Shown here: piece after piece, positions 1-8,091 of the stretch
How positions within the stretch are numbered: position 1 is the first letter of the stretch
How the letters are laid out: every line of letters begins with the position of its first letter
NCBI GenBank assembly: GCA_025353965.1
Contig: JANXNS010000132.1
Coordinates: forward strand, 1-45,592
DNA length: 45,592 nucleotides
Direction of reading: 5' to 3'
From: Aquihabitans sp.
GTDB taxonomy: Bacteria; Actinomycetota; Acidimicrobiia; Acidimicrobiales; Iamiaceae
Position numbers and translations under genes: made by a program
The notes under the pieces: model-generated
What the model saw: only the letters and a program-made list of their open reading frames with translations
What the model was told of the DNA's origin: nothing
Databases searched by the model: none

Positions 1-787
1 CTTCACCGGTTGCTTGTCCTTGGTCAGCCAGCCGGTGAAGAACCGGGAAATTTGGGAGCCGCTCATTGCCGCCCGTGATGCGCGGGCTCACGAGCTCACC
101 TTCGAATGGGTCAAGGGCCACTCTGGCGACGCCATGAACCACCTCGTCGATGAGCTGGCCGTGGTCCAACGCGACGTGTTCCGGGCCGGGGTTGGACCAA
201 CACCGGGCGCGCCCGGGGGTGGTGGCAAGCTCAGCGATCTGCCGGTGGAGGAGCAGCGGGCTGAGCGTCGGCGCCGAGATGGTCGTATTCCAGAAGGCCA
301 CCTTCTGCTGGTGGTGGGCCTCGGACCTGATGGGCTGGGGGGTTGGGACCAGAACCCGGGCGCCGACGACCTGCGTCGGCGCCTAACCGAATGGTTCGAT
401 GCCCAGGCGCAGATCCACTCGGATCTCGTGGTGCTCACGGGCCTGCGGCCAGGGGCCGAACTTCTCGCCGCCGAGGCCGCCATCCGGGCCGACGTCCCCT
501 ATGCCGCAGTGATTGCCTTTCCCGACCAGGACCGAAACCTCACCGCCACCGCCCGCAGCCGCTTCGTCGATCTCAAGGGCCGGGCGGTTCGGGTGGTTGC
601 GTTCGAGAAGAAATCTCCGGCGGACAGCGACGCCTTCCGCAAAACCATGGCCCGCCGAGACACCTGGCTAGCCAACGCGGCAGACGAGGCGGTGCTGGTC
701 TGGGATGAGCAGGACAATCGGCTGGACCGGCTCCATGCGGAACTCGAGAAAGTCTTGGGCGACAACCTCGTCGTACTGCGCCCCTGA
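1..787 (+). CDS. RNase HI-like domain fused to a YpsA/SLOG-like domain (5' partial)
   Basis: The reading frame is open from the first base, so the N-terminus lies outside the window; a TTG at 14 is in frame but falls inside the RNase H fold and is not a credible start. Residues just after the edge match the C-terminal third of RNase HI: PVKNREIWEPL, then EWVKGHSGD with the catalytic-loop histidine, then NHLVDELA with the last acidic active-site residue. RNase HI cleaves RNA in RNA-DNA hybrids. After a Gly/Pro-rich and basic linker, the last 160 or so residues resemble the Rossmann-like SLOG family that includes Bacillus YpsA: a hydrophobic strand LLLVVGLGPDGLG, then VVLTGLRPGAELLAAEAA, then FPDQDRN. 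SLOG proteins bind nucleotides or nucleotide-derived ligands. The fold assignment is from motif recognition; the function of the fusion is unknown. Confidence 0.8.
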   Translation, partial: FTGCLSLVSQPVKNREIWEPLIAARDARAHELTFEWVKGHSGDAMNHLVDELAVVQRDVFRAGVGPTPGAPGGGGKLSDLPVEEQRAERRRRDGRIPEGHLLLVVGLGPDGLGGWDQNPGADDLRRRLTEWFDAQAQIHSDLVVLTGLRPGAELLAAEAAIRADVPYAAVIAFPDQDRNLTATARSRFVDLKGRAVRVVAFEKKSPADSDAFRKTMARRDTWLANAADEAVLVWDEQDNRLDRLHAELEKVLGDNLVVLRP

Positions 788-846
788 CCTCACCGCGAAC
801 GTCGTCTCGGCGGCGGTGGGCAGACCCGACGGGTAGGTTCGCCATC

Positions 847-2643
847 ATGAGGGTTGGGGTCGACACGGGGGGCACGTTCACCGACGTGGTGGCGGAGGAC
901 GGCCGCATAACCAAGGTGCCCTCGACGCCAGGGGACCCAGGTCAGGCGGTCCTGGCCGGTACCGCAGCTCTGGTTGGAGCAGAAGCACAGCCGAGCGTGT
1001 TGGCCCACGGCACCACCGTGGCCACCAACGCGCTGCTTGAGCGGAGTGGAGCTCGTGTCGCCTTGGTTACGACTGACGGTTTCGCCGATGTGATTGAGAT
1101 CGCGCGCCAAGATCGGCCGTCCCTGTATGACCCCTGGGCCGATCGCCCGACCCCGCTTGTTCCGCGTGATCTTCGTTTTGAAGTTGGCGGGCGCCTAGGG
1201 CCCGACGGCGCGGAAGTTGAACAGGTCGGGCCGGTGCCGGATCTGCCGGACGATGTCGAGGCGGTGGCGGTCTGCCTGCTGCACAGCGACCTGAATCCCA
1301 CCCACGAGCGCGCCGTGTCCCATGAGCTGGAGCGGCGCGGCCACGACGTGTCGGTGTCGATCGACGTGTCGCCGCAGTTTCGCGAGTACGAGCGCACCAT
1401 CACCACGGTCGTCAACGCCTACCTGCGACCCGCGTGTAGGTCGTACCTGGACAGCCTGGCTGATGCCGCTGACGACGTTGTCGTTATGACATCAGCCGGC
1501 GGCCTGGTTCCGGTCAGCCTGGGCGCGGCCCTGCCGGTAAGCCTGCTGCTGTCCGGCCCCGCTGGGGGTGTCCTGGCCGCGGCTGACGCGGCGATGGCCA
1601 GCGGCTTCCCCGACGCGGTCACCTTCGATATGGGTGGCACCAGCACCGACGTGTGCCTGGTGCAGAACGGCGTGCCCGCTCCGGCCGGTGAACGAACAGT
1701 CGCTGGTTTCCCCATCCGACAGCCGTCGCTGGATGTGCACACCATCGGTGCGGGCGGAGGATCAATAGCGGCGGTCGACTCCGGAGGCGCGCTGGTGGTC
1801 GGGCCCCGCAGTGCCGGCGCGGTTCCAGGCCCAGCTTGCTACGGCGCTGGGGGCATCGAACCGACGGTGACCGACGCCAACTTGGTGGCCGGTCGACTAC
1901 CGGTACACGCCGAATTGCCGGGTATCGGGCATCTAGACCCGGAACTGGCCGCGAGCGCACTCGACCGAGCGGGAGTCACCGCCGAGGGCATCTTGGCCGT
2001 CGTGAATGCGGCCATGGAGCAAGCGGTTCGGACGGTAACGGTGGCCCGCGGGGTCGACCCCGCCGGGCTGGCGTTAGTGGCATTTGGGGGCGCGGGGCCG
2101 CTTCATGCTTGTGCCATTGCCGAGGCGTTGGGGCTTGTGGCGGTGGTCATTCCGGCGCGGGCCGGGGTGCTCTCCGCCGTTGGTTGCCTGACCGCTCCGC
2201 GCCAGCACGACCTGGTGCGGACTTGGCTCGGGGGTGCCGATCAGACGGGCCTCGACGCAGCGCTCAAGACGATGGCCGACGGGGGACGTGCCGCCCTACC
2301 CGGCGCTGAGGTCACGACCTCCGTTGAGTGCCGGTACGCAGGCCAAAGTCATGAGCTGCGGGTGGCCACCCCTGCCGCGTTTGCGGCCGAGCATGAGCGC
2401 CGCAACGGGTACGCCCGGCCCGACACCCCGGTGGAGGTGATGGCCATTCGGGCCACCGCCCGTCTGGCCTCCTCCCTTCGCCCCGCAGATTTGCCGGTGG
2501 CCACACGCACAGCGGGCCTTGGTCCCTTGGTGATAGCGGAACCGGATTGCACGATCTGGGTGGCCGACGGGTGGCGGGCGGACCCGCACCCCACCAGCGG
2601 CGCGCTGGTGCTGACCCGGGTTGGCTCGGGGGTCACGTCGTGA
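847..2643 (+). CDS. hyuA: Hydantoinase/oxoprolinase A subunit (HyuA family)
   Basis: A 598-residue protein opening with the ATPase signature VDTGGTFTDVV and continuing with AHGTTVATNALLERSG, SGPAGG and FDMGGTSTDV, all diagnostic of the N-methylhydantoinase A / 5-oxoprolinase / acetone carboxylase beta superfamily. These subunits phosphorylate a cyclic imide, lactam or carbonyl substrate at ATP expense so that it can be hydrolysed or carboxylated. The substrate cannot be told from sequence. At about 600 residues it is compact relative to the 650-700 common in the family, but the N- and C-terminal domains both look complete. Start is ATG 847 with only a weak ribosome site. Its stop overlaps the start of hyuB, so the two subunits are translationally coupled. 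Confidence 0.9.
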   Translation: MRVGVDTGGTFTDVVAEDGRITKVPSTPGDPGQAVLAGTAALVGAEAQPSVLAHGTTVATNALLERSGARVALVTTDGFADVIEIARQDRPSLYDPWADRPTPLVPRDLRFEVGGRLGPDGAEVEQVGPVPDLPDDVEAVAVCLLHSDLNPTHERAVSHELERRGHDVSVSIDVSPQFREYERTITTVVNAYLRPACRSYLDSLADAADDVVVMTSAGGLVPVSLGAALPVSLLLSGPAGGVLAAADAAMASGFPDAVTFDMGGTSTDVCLVQNGVPAPAGERTVAGFPIRQPSLDVHTIGAGGGSIAAVDSGGALVVGPRSAGAVPGPACYGAGGIEPTVTDANLVAGRLPVHAELPGIGHLDPELAASALDRAGVTAEGILAVVNAAMEQAVRTVTVARGVDPAGLALVAFGGAGPLHACAIAEALGLVAVVIPARAGVLSAVGCLTAPRQHDLVRTWLGGADQTGLDAALKTMADGGRAALPGAEVTTSVECRYAGQSHELRVATPAAFAAEHERRNGYARPDTPVEVMAIRATARLASSLRPADLPVATRTAGLGPLVIAEPDCTIWVADGWRADPHPTSGALVLTRVGSGVTS

Positions 2644-4214
2644 TGAATCCGTCGACGCTGTCCGTGCTCATTGCCCGGTTGACCGGTGTGGCCTACGAGA
2701 TGGGTGAGGTCTTGCGGCGCGGGGCGTTCAGCCCGAACATCAAGGAACGGGCGGACTGTTCCGCTGCCCTCTTCACCGCCGACGGCACGTTGCTGGTGCA
2801 GGCCGAGCACATCCCTGTCCATCTGGGATCGATGCCTGCCTCGGTGGCCGCGGCCATAGCGGCTGCGGGGAGCGAGCTCGCTCCCGGCGAGCACGTCATT
2901 CTCAGCGACCCGTTTGCGGGCGGTACCCATCTGAACGACGTGACGCTCGTAACCCCTGTCTACGCCGAGGGTTCGTCTCCGCCGGAGTTGGTCGGGTGGG
3001 TGGCGAACCGGGCTCACCATGGCGACCTCGGTGGGGCAGCGCCGGGCTCGCTCCCGGCCGATGCCACCGAGATCCAGCAGGAAGGCCTGCGCATCCCGCC
3101 CGTTCGCCTGACGCCCGAAGTGATGGCGATCTTCGTTGCGTCCTCTCGCACGCCACTGGAGCGGGCGGGGGATCTCGATGCCCAGGTGGGAGCCAACCTC
3201 CTTGGTGCCGACCGGTTCCGTGCCGTGATCGCAGCGTCGCCCGGTTCCCTCCACGAGATCGTGGATTACGGCGAACGCCGAATGCGGGCCGCGTTGGCGG
3301 GCATGCCGAACGGGACCTGGCATTTCGAGGATGTGCTCGACAGTTTCGGCCCCGCTCCGCATCAGCAGGAAGCCACAACCATTCGCCTGGCGGTCACCAT
3401 TGCCAACGACGAAATCACGTTCGATTTCACCGGAACCGACCCCCAGCGCGCGGGCAACGTCAACGCGGTGGAGGCGGTCACGGTGTCATCGGTCGCGTGG
3501 GCGCTTCGGTCCGTGGTCGACCCGACGTTGCCGGCCAACGGTGGAACCTTTCGACCGGTCCGGGTGATTGCGCCCGCGGGGTCGGTGGTGGCCGCGCTCC
3601 CGCCCGCCGCGGTCGGTGCCGGCAATGTCGAGGTCTCGCAACGGGTGGCCGACGTGTGCCTGGGCGCCTTGGCCCAGGCCCTGCCCGATCGAGTGCCAGC
3701 CGCGTCGCAAGGGACCATGAACAACCTGTTGATTGGTGGAGCCGGCTGGGTCTCGTATGAGACCGTCGGCGGGGGACAGGGTGGTCGGCCGCCGGAGCCC
3801 AGCCTCGGTGGTGCCCCGGTCCCGGGGATGAGTGGCATCCACACCGCCATGACCAACACCCGCAATACGCCGATCGAGGCCTTTGAGCGGGCCTTCCCAG
3901 TTCGGGTGCTGCGGTACCGGTTGCGACAGGGGAGCGGTGGTGCTGGCGCGGCGCCCGGTGGAGACGGTATCGAACGGGACCTGCAGGTCCTGGAGGACGT
4001 AACCCTGTCGCTCATTACGGAGCGTCGCACCTCCCAGCCGTGGGGCTTGGCCGGCGGGGAACCCGGTGCGGTCGGGGAGAACTGGCTGCTGCCAAGCGGT
4101 GACGAAGCCATGGCCGAGCGCCTCCCCGACAAGTGCACGGTCCGGCTCTCGGCGGGCGATGTGGTGCGCATGCTCACCCCCGGAGGCGGCGGCTGGGGGA
4201 CGGCTCCTGGTTGA
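2643..4214 (+). CDS. hyuB: Hydantoinase/oxoprolinase B subunit (HyuB family)
   Basis: A 523-residue HyuB-family protein. Recognisable blocks are RLTGVAYEMGEVLRRGAFS near the N-terminus, IKERADCSAALF, HIPVHLGSMPASV, the HVILSDPFAGGTHLNDVT block, and the C-terminal SGGAGAAPGGDGIERDL. It pairs with HyuA in ATP-dependent hydrolysis of a hydantoin, oxoproline or related cyclic amide. ATG 2643 overlaps the hyuA TGA by one base; a GTG three bases earlier (2640) is in the same frame and is an equally possible start. An open frame extends further upstream into hyuA, but that stretch is not family-like. No transporter, racemase or regulator flanks the pair, so the substrate is not suggested by context. 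Confidence 0.9.
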   Translation: MNPSTLSVLIARLTGVAYEMGEVLRRGAFSPNIKERADCSAALFTADGTLLVQAEHIPVHLGSMPASVAAAIAAAGSELAPGEHVILSDPFAGGTHLNDVTLVTPVYAEGSSPPELVGWVANRAHHGDLGGAAPGSLPADATEIQQEGLRIPPVRLTPEVMAIFVASSRTPLERAGDLDAQVGANLLGADRFRAVIAASPGSLHEIVDYGERRMRAALAGMPNGTWHFEDVLDSFGPAPHQQEATTIRLAVTIANDEITFDFTGTDPQRAGNVNAVEAVTVSSVAWALRSVVDPTLPANGGTFRPVRVIAPAGSVVAALPPAAVGAGNVEVSQRVADVCLGALAQALPDRVPAASQGTMNNLLIGGAGWVSYETVGGGQGGRPPEPSLGGAPVPGMSGIHTAMTNTRNTPIEAFERAFPVRVLRYRLRQGSGGAGAAPGGDGIERDLQVLEDVTLSLITERRTSQPWGLAGGEPGAVGENWLLPSGDEAMAERLPDKCTVRLSAGDVVRMLTPGGGGWGTAPG

Positions 4215-4485
4215 GCATCCGCCCGGCGGGGCGGGGACTCGTACGTCGTTAGGCGGTATCAGCGACCTTGAGCGTCTCGCTGGGCAAACCGGCCAGATAC
4301 TCAATACGTCGTGCCGGTGGACCAACTTTGGGCGACGTGAACCTTTGTCCGAGCGGCGGCTGGGGGAGGCGAGAGCTCGCCACGAGGCTCGGGTGAGGGG
4401 TCAACAGGCGTCGGCCCTTAGACTGGCCATCGGGCTCCTGTCGGCGAGGCAAGTTTCCGATTCCACCTTCGACGAGAGATTTCGC

Positions 4486-5061
4486 GTGTCTGAGTCTGTA
4501 TCTGGTACCTGGTCCGTGGCCGATGAATCGGTCGTGTCCTATGAGGACGCCGTCGTGGCTTGGACCGCCGTTGCTGTTCCGCACCTCGAATCGGTCGCTG
4601 GCACCTACGGATCGTTCGTGACGTACAAAGAGTTCGGCGAGGCCGTGCAAGATGCCGCCGGGATTCGCACCAAAATTCTTCTGCATCAGTGGGTCGGCAA
4701 GGTTCTCACTGCCGTCACCGCCGGTGGTACAGCTGCCGACGAACCCATGCTCACTGCCCTCGTCGTGCGCCAAGATCAGGGTATCGGCGCTGGCTACGCC
4801 AAGGCTGCCGGGGTTCGCGATGGCGAGATCCCGGAAGATCCCGAGCTCCACGCCGCCCGGGAGCGTCTTGCCTGTTACCAGCGCTATGGGGCAACGCTCC
4901 CGAGCAACGGCGGCGAACCCCGCTTCACGCCCCGCGTCGCCGCAGTGCGGTCTGGCCGTTTGGCATCGGGCGCCCCCCGCCCCGATCCGCCCAAGCGTCC
5001 CGCCTGTCCAACGTGTTACCTGTCGCTGCCTGCGTCCGGTATCTGCCACAACTGCGACTGA
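4486..5061 (+). CDS. Conserved hypothetical protein with C-terminal zinc-ribbon-like cysteines
   Basis: A 191-residue soluble protein of a family I recognise as a recurrent actinobacterial hypothetical, without known function. The core reads VAGTYGSFVTYKEFGEAVQ, then HQWVGKVL, then LTALVVRQD, a helix-rich block that suggests a small ligand- or nucleic-acid-binding fold. The last 20 residues hold CPTC...CHNC, a probable zinc knuckle. The frame stays open upstream to 4066, where it overlaps hyuB; the GTG at 4486 is chosen because family-like sequence begins about there and 271 bp of spacer then separates it from hyuB. That spacer carries an imperfect palindrome (4368-4381) and nothing else obvious. 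Confidence 0.65.
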   Translation: MSESVSGTWSVADESVVSYEDAVVAWTAVAVPHLESVAGTYGSFVTYKEFGEAVQDAAGIRTKILLHQWVGKVLTAVTAGGTAADEPMLTALVVRQDQGIGAGYAKAAGVRDGEIPEDPELHAARERLACYQRYGATLPSNGGEPRFTPRVAAVRSGRLASGAPRPDPPKRPACPTCYLSLPASGICHNCD

Positions 5062-5114
5062 CTCCCTCGGTAGTGCCCCGCCGGGCCCGCCCGTCTTTGT
5101 GGTTATGGGGTTGG

Positions 5115-5663
5115 CTAGTCGAGGTCTGCGTAGGCGAGGTGGGTGCTGCAGTGCAGGCAACGGAAGAGGTAGGCGGTGGACGCACCGTCGACATCCAGGG
5201 AGCCGAGGAACGCATCGGTGTCCTCGCCGGTGAAGCCCCACATGGTGGCCTGGGTGCGGAGCGAGTTGAGCGCGTCGGGGAGGTCCGCCAACTGGGGCCA
5301 CCCGGCCGCGCCCAGAAAGGCCGCGCCATCGCCGCAGTGAAAGAGCCAGCGTTCCTGTTGCCAGGCACTGAACCCGGGGGTGCGATGGGTGATCTCGTCG
5401 AGCACGGTCTCTGGAATGCCCGCAAGGTCGGTGGCTTCGCTCAGATCGGTGAACGTTGCCGCAAAGGTCGCTGCGGCCGAGCCATCGGCCACGCACCAAG
5501 GACAGAGCGCGTCCCGCAGGTTTTCAATTGCGTAGGGAGGGACCACGTAGACCCATCCCCGGGCCATGCCGCAGCGCCGACAGGTTCCGCCCTGTTGTTC
5601 GAATGCCCCCGTGGCTACGGGGTCTGGGTGATAGCGAAAGGTGGGCAGCGGTTCGTCGGTCAC
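5115..5663 (-). CDS. CbrC/UPF0167 family protein
   Basis: A 182-residue cysteine-rich protein of the CbrC (UPF0167) family. It begins with LPTFRYHPDPVATGAF, typical of the family, followed by CRRCG and CPWC pairs that probably bind zinc, and ends with CLHC. In Escherichia coli cbrC is a CreBC-regulon gene linked to colicin E2 tolerance; its biochemical role is not known. The GTG at 5663 is chosen because homology starts immediately after it; the longer in-frame extension would overlap most of the transpeptidase gene upstream. It lies 13 bp after that gene's stop and may share its transcript. It faces the 4486-5061 gene convergently. Confidence 0.75.
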   Translation of the reverse strand: MTDEPLPTFRYHPDPVATGAFEQQGGTCRRCGMARGWVYVVPPYAIENLRDALCPWCVADGSAAATFAATFTDLSEATDLAGIPETVLDEITHRTPGFSAWQQERWLFHCGDGAAFLGAAGWPQLADLPDALNSLRTQATMWGFTGEDTDAFLGSLDVDGASTAYLFRCLHCSTHLAYADLD

Positions 5664-5676
5664 GGAAACAGTGCTG

Positions 5677-6513
5677 CTAGGAGATGAAGACCGGGACGCC
5701 GAGCGGCAGGCTGAGACCAACGAGCTTCTCAACGTCAGCGTTGGTGAGCCGCACGCAGCCATGCGAGACGGCCTGGCCGATGAGTTTCGGTTGGTTGGTG
5801 CCGTGGATCCCGACCTGGCCATCTCCACCACCGAACTCGCTAAGCGTGTCTGAGTGCAGCGCCAGGCCGAAGGCGAAGGGGCCATAGGGGCCAGCGGGCT
5901 CGTTGTTGTCGATCAGTTCGGTGAGGTACGTGGCCCCAACGGGGGTGGGGTTGACCGTGTCGCCGATGGCGACCTGGCTGGCCCATACCTCCGTGCCTGC
6001 CTTTTTTACCTGGAGGGACCGAGCGGAAAGGTCTATGAAGACCTGGAGGTCCGTTTTGGTGATGGCCACTGATGCGGCTGGTACCCAGGCGGTGGTGCCG
6101 TTGGGCCGGGTGGGCAGCAGGACCTGAATCCACCCGTCGGCGTCTCCGGTGGGGTTTCCCACTATGGCGAAGGTTGTCGGCGCCCCGGCCTCTGTCTTGG
6201 CCGGGAGGTCCAAGGCAAGGGAATCAGCCTTTGCCGCAACGTGAACGACCGGCTTGCTGGTCGGGGTGGCGATGTAGCCAAGGAGGGATTCTGGTCCGAG
6301 TTTTGTCTTACCGGTCGGGGCGCTGGTGCTGTTCGAGGGTGGCGTGCTCGTTGACCCGGTGGACGCGGTGACGACGGCCGGGCCCAGAGACGGGCGCTCG
6401 CCGGTGCAGGACCCAAGCAGGCCCAAGAGGGCGAGGGCGGCGGCCACGGGGACCAGGCCGCGGACCAAGGCGGTGAGCATGCTCCGAAGGGGTGACAGGT
6501 GTGGAGGGAGCAT
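5677..6513 (-). CDS. L,D-transpeptidase (YkuD domain), probable lipoprotein
   Basis: A 278-residue secreted enzyme. The N-terminus has a hydrophobic segment ending in LLGSC, an acceptable lipobox with Cys36, so it is probably lipid-anchored at the outer face of the membrane. A Ser/Thr/Pro-rich spacer follows, then an SH3-like stretch (GWIQVLLPTRPNG), then the YkuD domain with IHGTNQP and SHGCVRL, where His251 and Cys253 are the expected catalytic residues. Such enzymes make 3-3 cross-links in peptidoglycan or attach proteins to it. ATG 6513 is used; ATG 6480 gives an even more canonical lipoprotein signal but has a purine-rich ribosome site too close to the codon, and TTG 6537 is less likely. 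Confidence 0.85.
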   Translation of the reverse strand: MLPPHLSPLRSMLTALVRGLVPVAAALALLGLLGSCTGERPSLGPAVVTASTGSTSTPPSNSTSAPTGKTKLGPESLLGYIATPTSKPVVHVAAKADSLALDLPAKTEAGAPTTFAIVGNPTGDADGWIQVLLPTRPNGTTAWVPAASVAITKTDLQVFIDLSARSLQVKKAGTEVWASQVAIGDTVNPTPVGATYLTELIDNNEPAGPYGPFAFGLALHSDTLSEFGGGDGQVGIHGTNQPKLIGQAVSHGCVRLTNADVEKLVGLSLPLGVPVFIS

Positions 6514-6571
6514 TCTCGGCGAGAGTAGCCGCGTCAACGGGAGCGCTGGTTCGGCCGTTGCGTTGGCAAAC

Positions 6572-6587
6572 TTGACCGTTCAGTCAA
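6572..6587. promoter_or_regulatory. Near-palindromic TetR-type operator candidate
   Basis: The 16-mer TTGACCGTTCAGTCAA has perfect outer arms TTGAC/GTCAA and further symmetric G and C inside, so 12 of 16 positions are symmetric. It ends 14 bases before the SDR start codon, where a repressor would block transcription. TetR-family regulators of acyl-CoA metabolism in actinobacteria use operators of this general form; the assignment to that class is inference. Confidence 0.5.
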
Positions 6588-6601
6588 TAGAGTTCGCGGT
6601 C

Positions 6602-7384
6602 ATGGAAATCAACGGGATCAGCGCAATCATCACCGGTGGAGCCTCTGGCCTCGGCGAGGCCACCAGCCGCCACCTCGCATCGCTCGGGGCCAAGGTCGTC
6701 GTCGCCGACCTCGACCGCCAGCAGGAAAAGGGCGAGGCCCTGGCCAAGGAACTCGGGGGCGTGTTTATCGCTTGCGACGTGACCGACACGGACCAGGTCA
6801 TCGCTTCGGTCGAAGCAGCCAAGGAACTGGGTCCGCTCAAGGCGCTCGTGAACTGCGCCGGGATCGGCTGGGCCACCCGGACCATCGGCAAGGACGGCCA
6901 GTACAGCTCCGCCCATGACCTCGACATTTTCAGGAAGGTCGTCGAAATCAACCTCATCGGCACGTTCAACTGCATCCGCATTGCCGCCACGGCCATGTCG
7001 CAGAACGAGGCCGACGAGTTCGGTGAGCGCGGCGCGATCGTGAACACGGCGTCGGTTGCCGCGGAGGACGGCCAGATTGGCCAGGCCAGCTACTCTGCCT
7101 CCAAGGGCGGCGTGGTGGGCATGACCCTCCCGATCGCCCGTGATCTTTCCGCCGTTGGCGTCCGGGTCAACACCATCCTCCCCGGCCTCATCGACACGCC
7201 GATCTACGGCGAGGGCGAGGCGTCCGAGCAGTTCAAGGAGCGCCTCGGCGCCGGCGTGCTGTTCCCCAAGCGCCTCGGCACCTCGGACGAGTTCGCCACG
7301 CTCTGTGCCGAGCTCTTGCGCAACAGCTACATGAACGCCGAGTCGATCCGCATCGATGCCGGCATTCGGATGCAGCCGAAGTGA
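6602..7384 (+). CDS. SDR-family dehydrogenase, 3-hydroxyacyl-CoA dehydrogenase type II-like
   Basis: A 260-residue classical short-chain dehydrogenase. TGGASGLGE (residues 11-19) binds the dinucleotide, with Asp36 (VADLD) at the position that favours NAD over NADP. NCAGIG, Ser151 and the YSASK motif (Tyr164, Lys168) form the active site. Overall resemblance is to 3-hydroxyacyl-CoA / 3-hydroxy-2-methylbutyryl-CoA dehydrogenases (HSD17B10-like), which act in fatty-acid and isoleucine breakdown; the ILPGLIDTP segment after the catalytic motif supports this. ATG 6602 is taken although the frame is open to 6326, because earlier codons overlap the divergent transpeptidase gene. A palindromic operator lies just upstream. 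It is convergent with the HAD gene. Confidence 0.88.
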   Translation: MEINGISAIITGGASGLGEATSRHLASLGAKVVVADLDRQQEKGEALAKELGGVFIACDVTDTDQVIASVEAAKELGPLKALVNCAGIGWATRTIGKDGQYSSAHDLDIFRKVVEINLIGTFNCIRIAATAMSQNEADEFGERGAIVNTASVAAEDGQIGQASYSASKGGVVGMTLPIARDLSAVGVRVNTILPGLIDTPIYGEGEASEQFKERLGAGVLFPKRLGTSDEFATLCAELLRNSYMNAESIRIDAGIRMQPK

Positions 7385-7403
7385 TCTGCCCGGTCGCTCC
7401 TCA

Positions 7404-8069
7404 TCAGGGGGTGGGGAGCGCCGCGGTGGGGACCGGTGCGGCGGCTTTGCGCTCGGTGTGGCGGGTTACCCAGACGGGAACGTCGGCCATGGCGAGTAGT
7501 TCGGTATCTCCGCTGGAGTTGCCGTACCCCCACAACATGGCTGGCGTTTGACCCTCCAGCCACTCCCGAAGGCGGACTGCCTTTTCGGGTCCCCGGACGT
7601 TGGGCCGGGTGAGGTTCCCGGTCAAGGTCCCATCGGTACCAACCTCGAGGCCGACGGCAATCACGTGGTGGAAGCCTGCCGCCACGGTGAACGGCTCCAG
7701 ATACGTGAGCAACGAAGCCGACACGATGACAAGTTCGTGTCCTTGCGCCCGATGCCAGGCGACCTGCTCGGCCATCTCGGGGCGGACACGCCGGTGAAGG
7801 CCCTGGGCAAAGTTTGCCCCGGCCTCCGTGAACGACGCGGCATCACGTCCGGCCAGCAAGGCGTGGAGCAACGCGGCCTTGGAGCTATCGCGATGATGGA
7901 TTCCATCGGGACGTGACCTGATTCGGGAACGGACGACGCCCGGGGCGATCGTCCAAAAAGCCTTGGCCACCGCAAGGGGGCCACACACCCGCACCAGGAA
8001 CGGCAACAGGGTGTCTCGCCGGGTGAGGGTTCCGTCGAAGTCGAAAGCAGCGATCCGGCGCTCGGGCAC
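7404..8069 (-). CDS. HAD-superfamily hydrolase, subfamily IB
   Basis: A 221-residue phosphatase-like protein. The N-terminal FDFDGTLTRRDTLLPF carries nucleophile Asp10 and acid/base Asp12; VIVSASLLTYLEPF supplies the motif II serine; GYGNSSGDTELLAMAD supplies the motif IV aspartate. The alpha-helical cap between motifs I and II and the hydrolase order fit subfamily IB, which includes phosphoserine-phosphatase-like and lysophospholipid-related enzymes. The substrate is unknown. Start is GTG 8069. It follows the epimerase gene upstream by 22 bp and is probably co-transcribed with it. Confidence 0.85.
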   Translation of the reverse strand: MPERRIAAFDFDGTLTRRDTLLPFLVRVCGPLAVAKAFWTIAPGVVRSRIRSRPDGIHHRDSSKAALLHALLAGRDAASFTEAGANFAQGLHRRVRPEMAEQVAWHRAQGHELVIVSASLLTYLEPFTVAAGFHHVIAVGLEVGTDGTLTGNLTRPNVRGPEKAVRLREWLEGQTPAMLWGYGNSSGDTELLAMADVPVWVTRHTERKAAAPVPTAALPTP

Positions 8070-8091
8070 GAGTGTGAACGTTAGTGCCGAG

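Noticed and set aside
2349-3362. A 337-codon minus-strand frame over hyuA/hyuB
   Set aside because: It is Arg/Pro-rich, without domain motifs, and opposite well-conserved HyuB blocks; shadow of GC-rich coding.
4215-4485. A coding remnant on the minus strand after hyuB
   Set aside because: A frame ending near 4249 has a plausible tail, but it continues as a mirror of the downstream plus-strand gene and has no recognisable domain.
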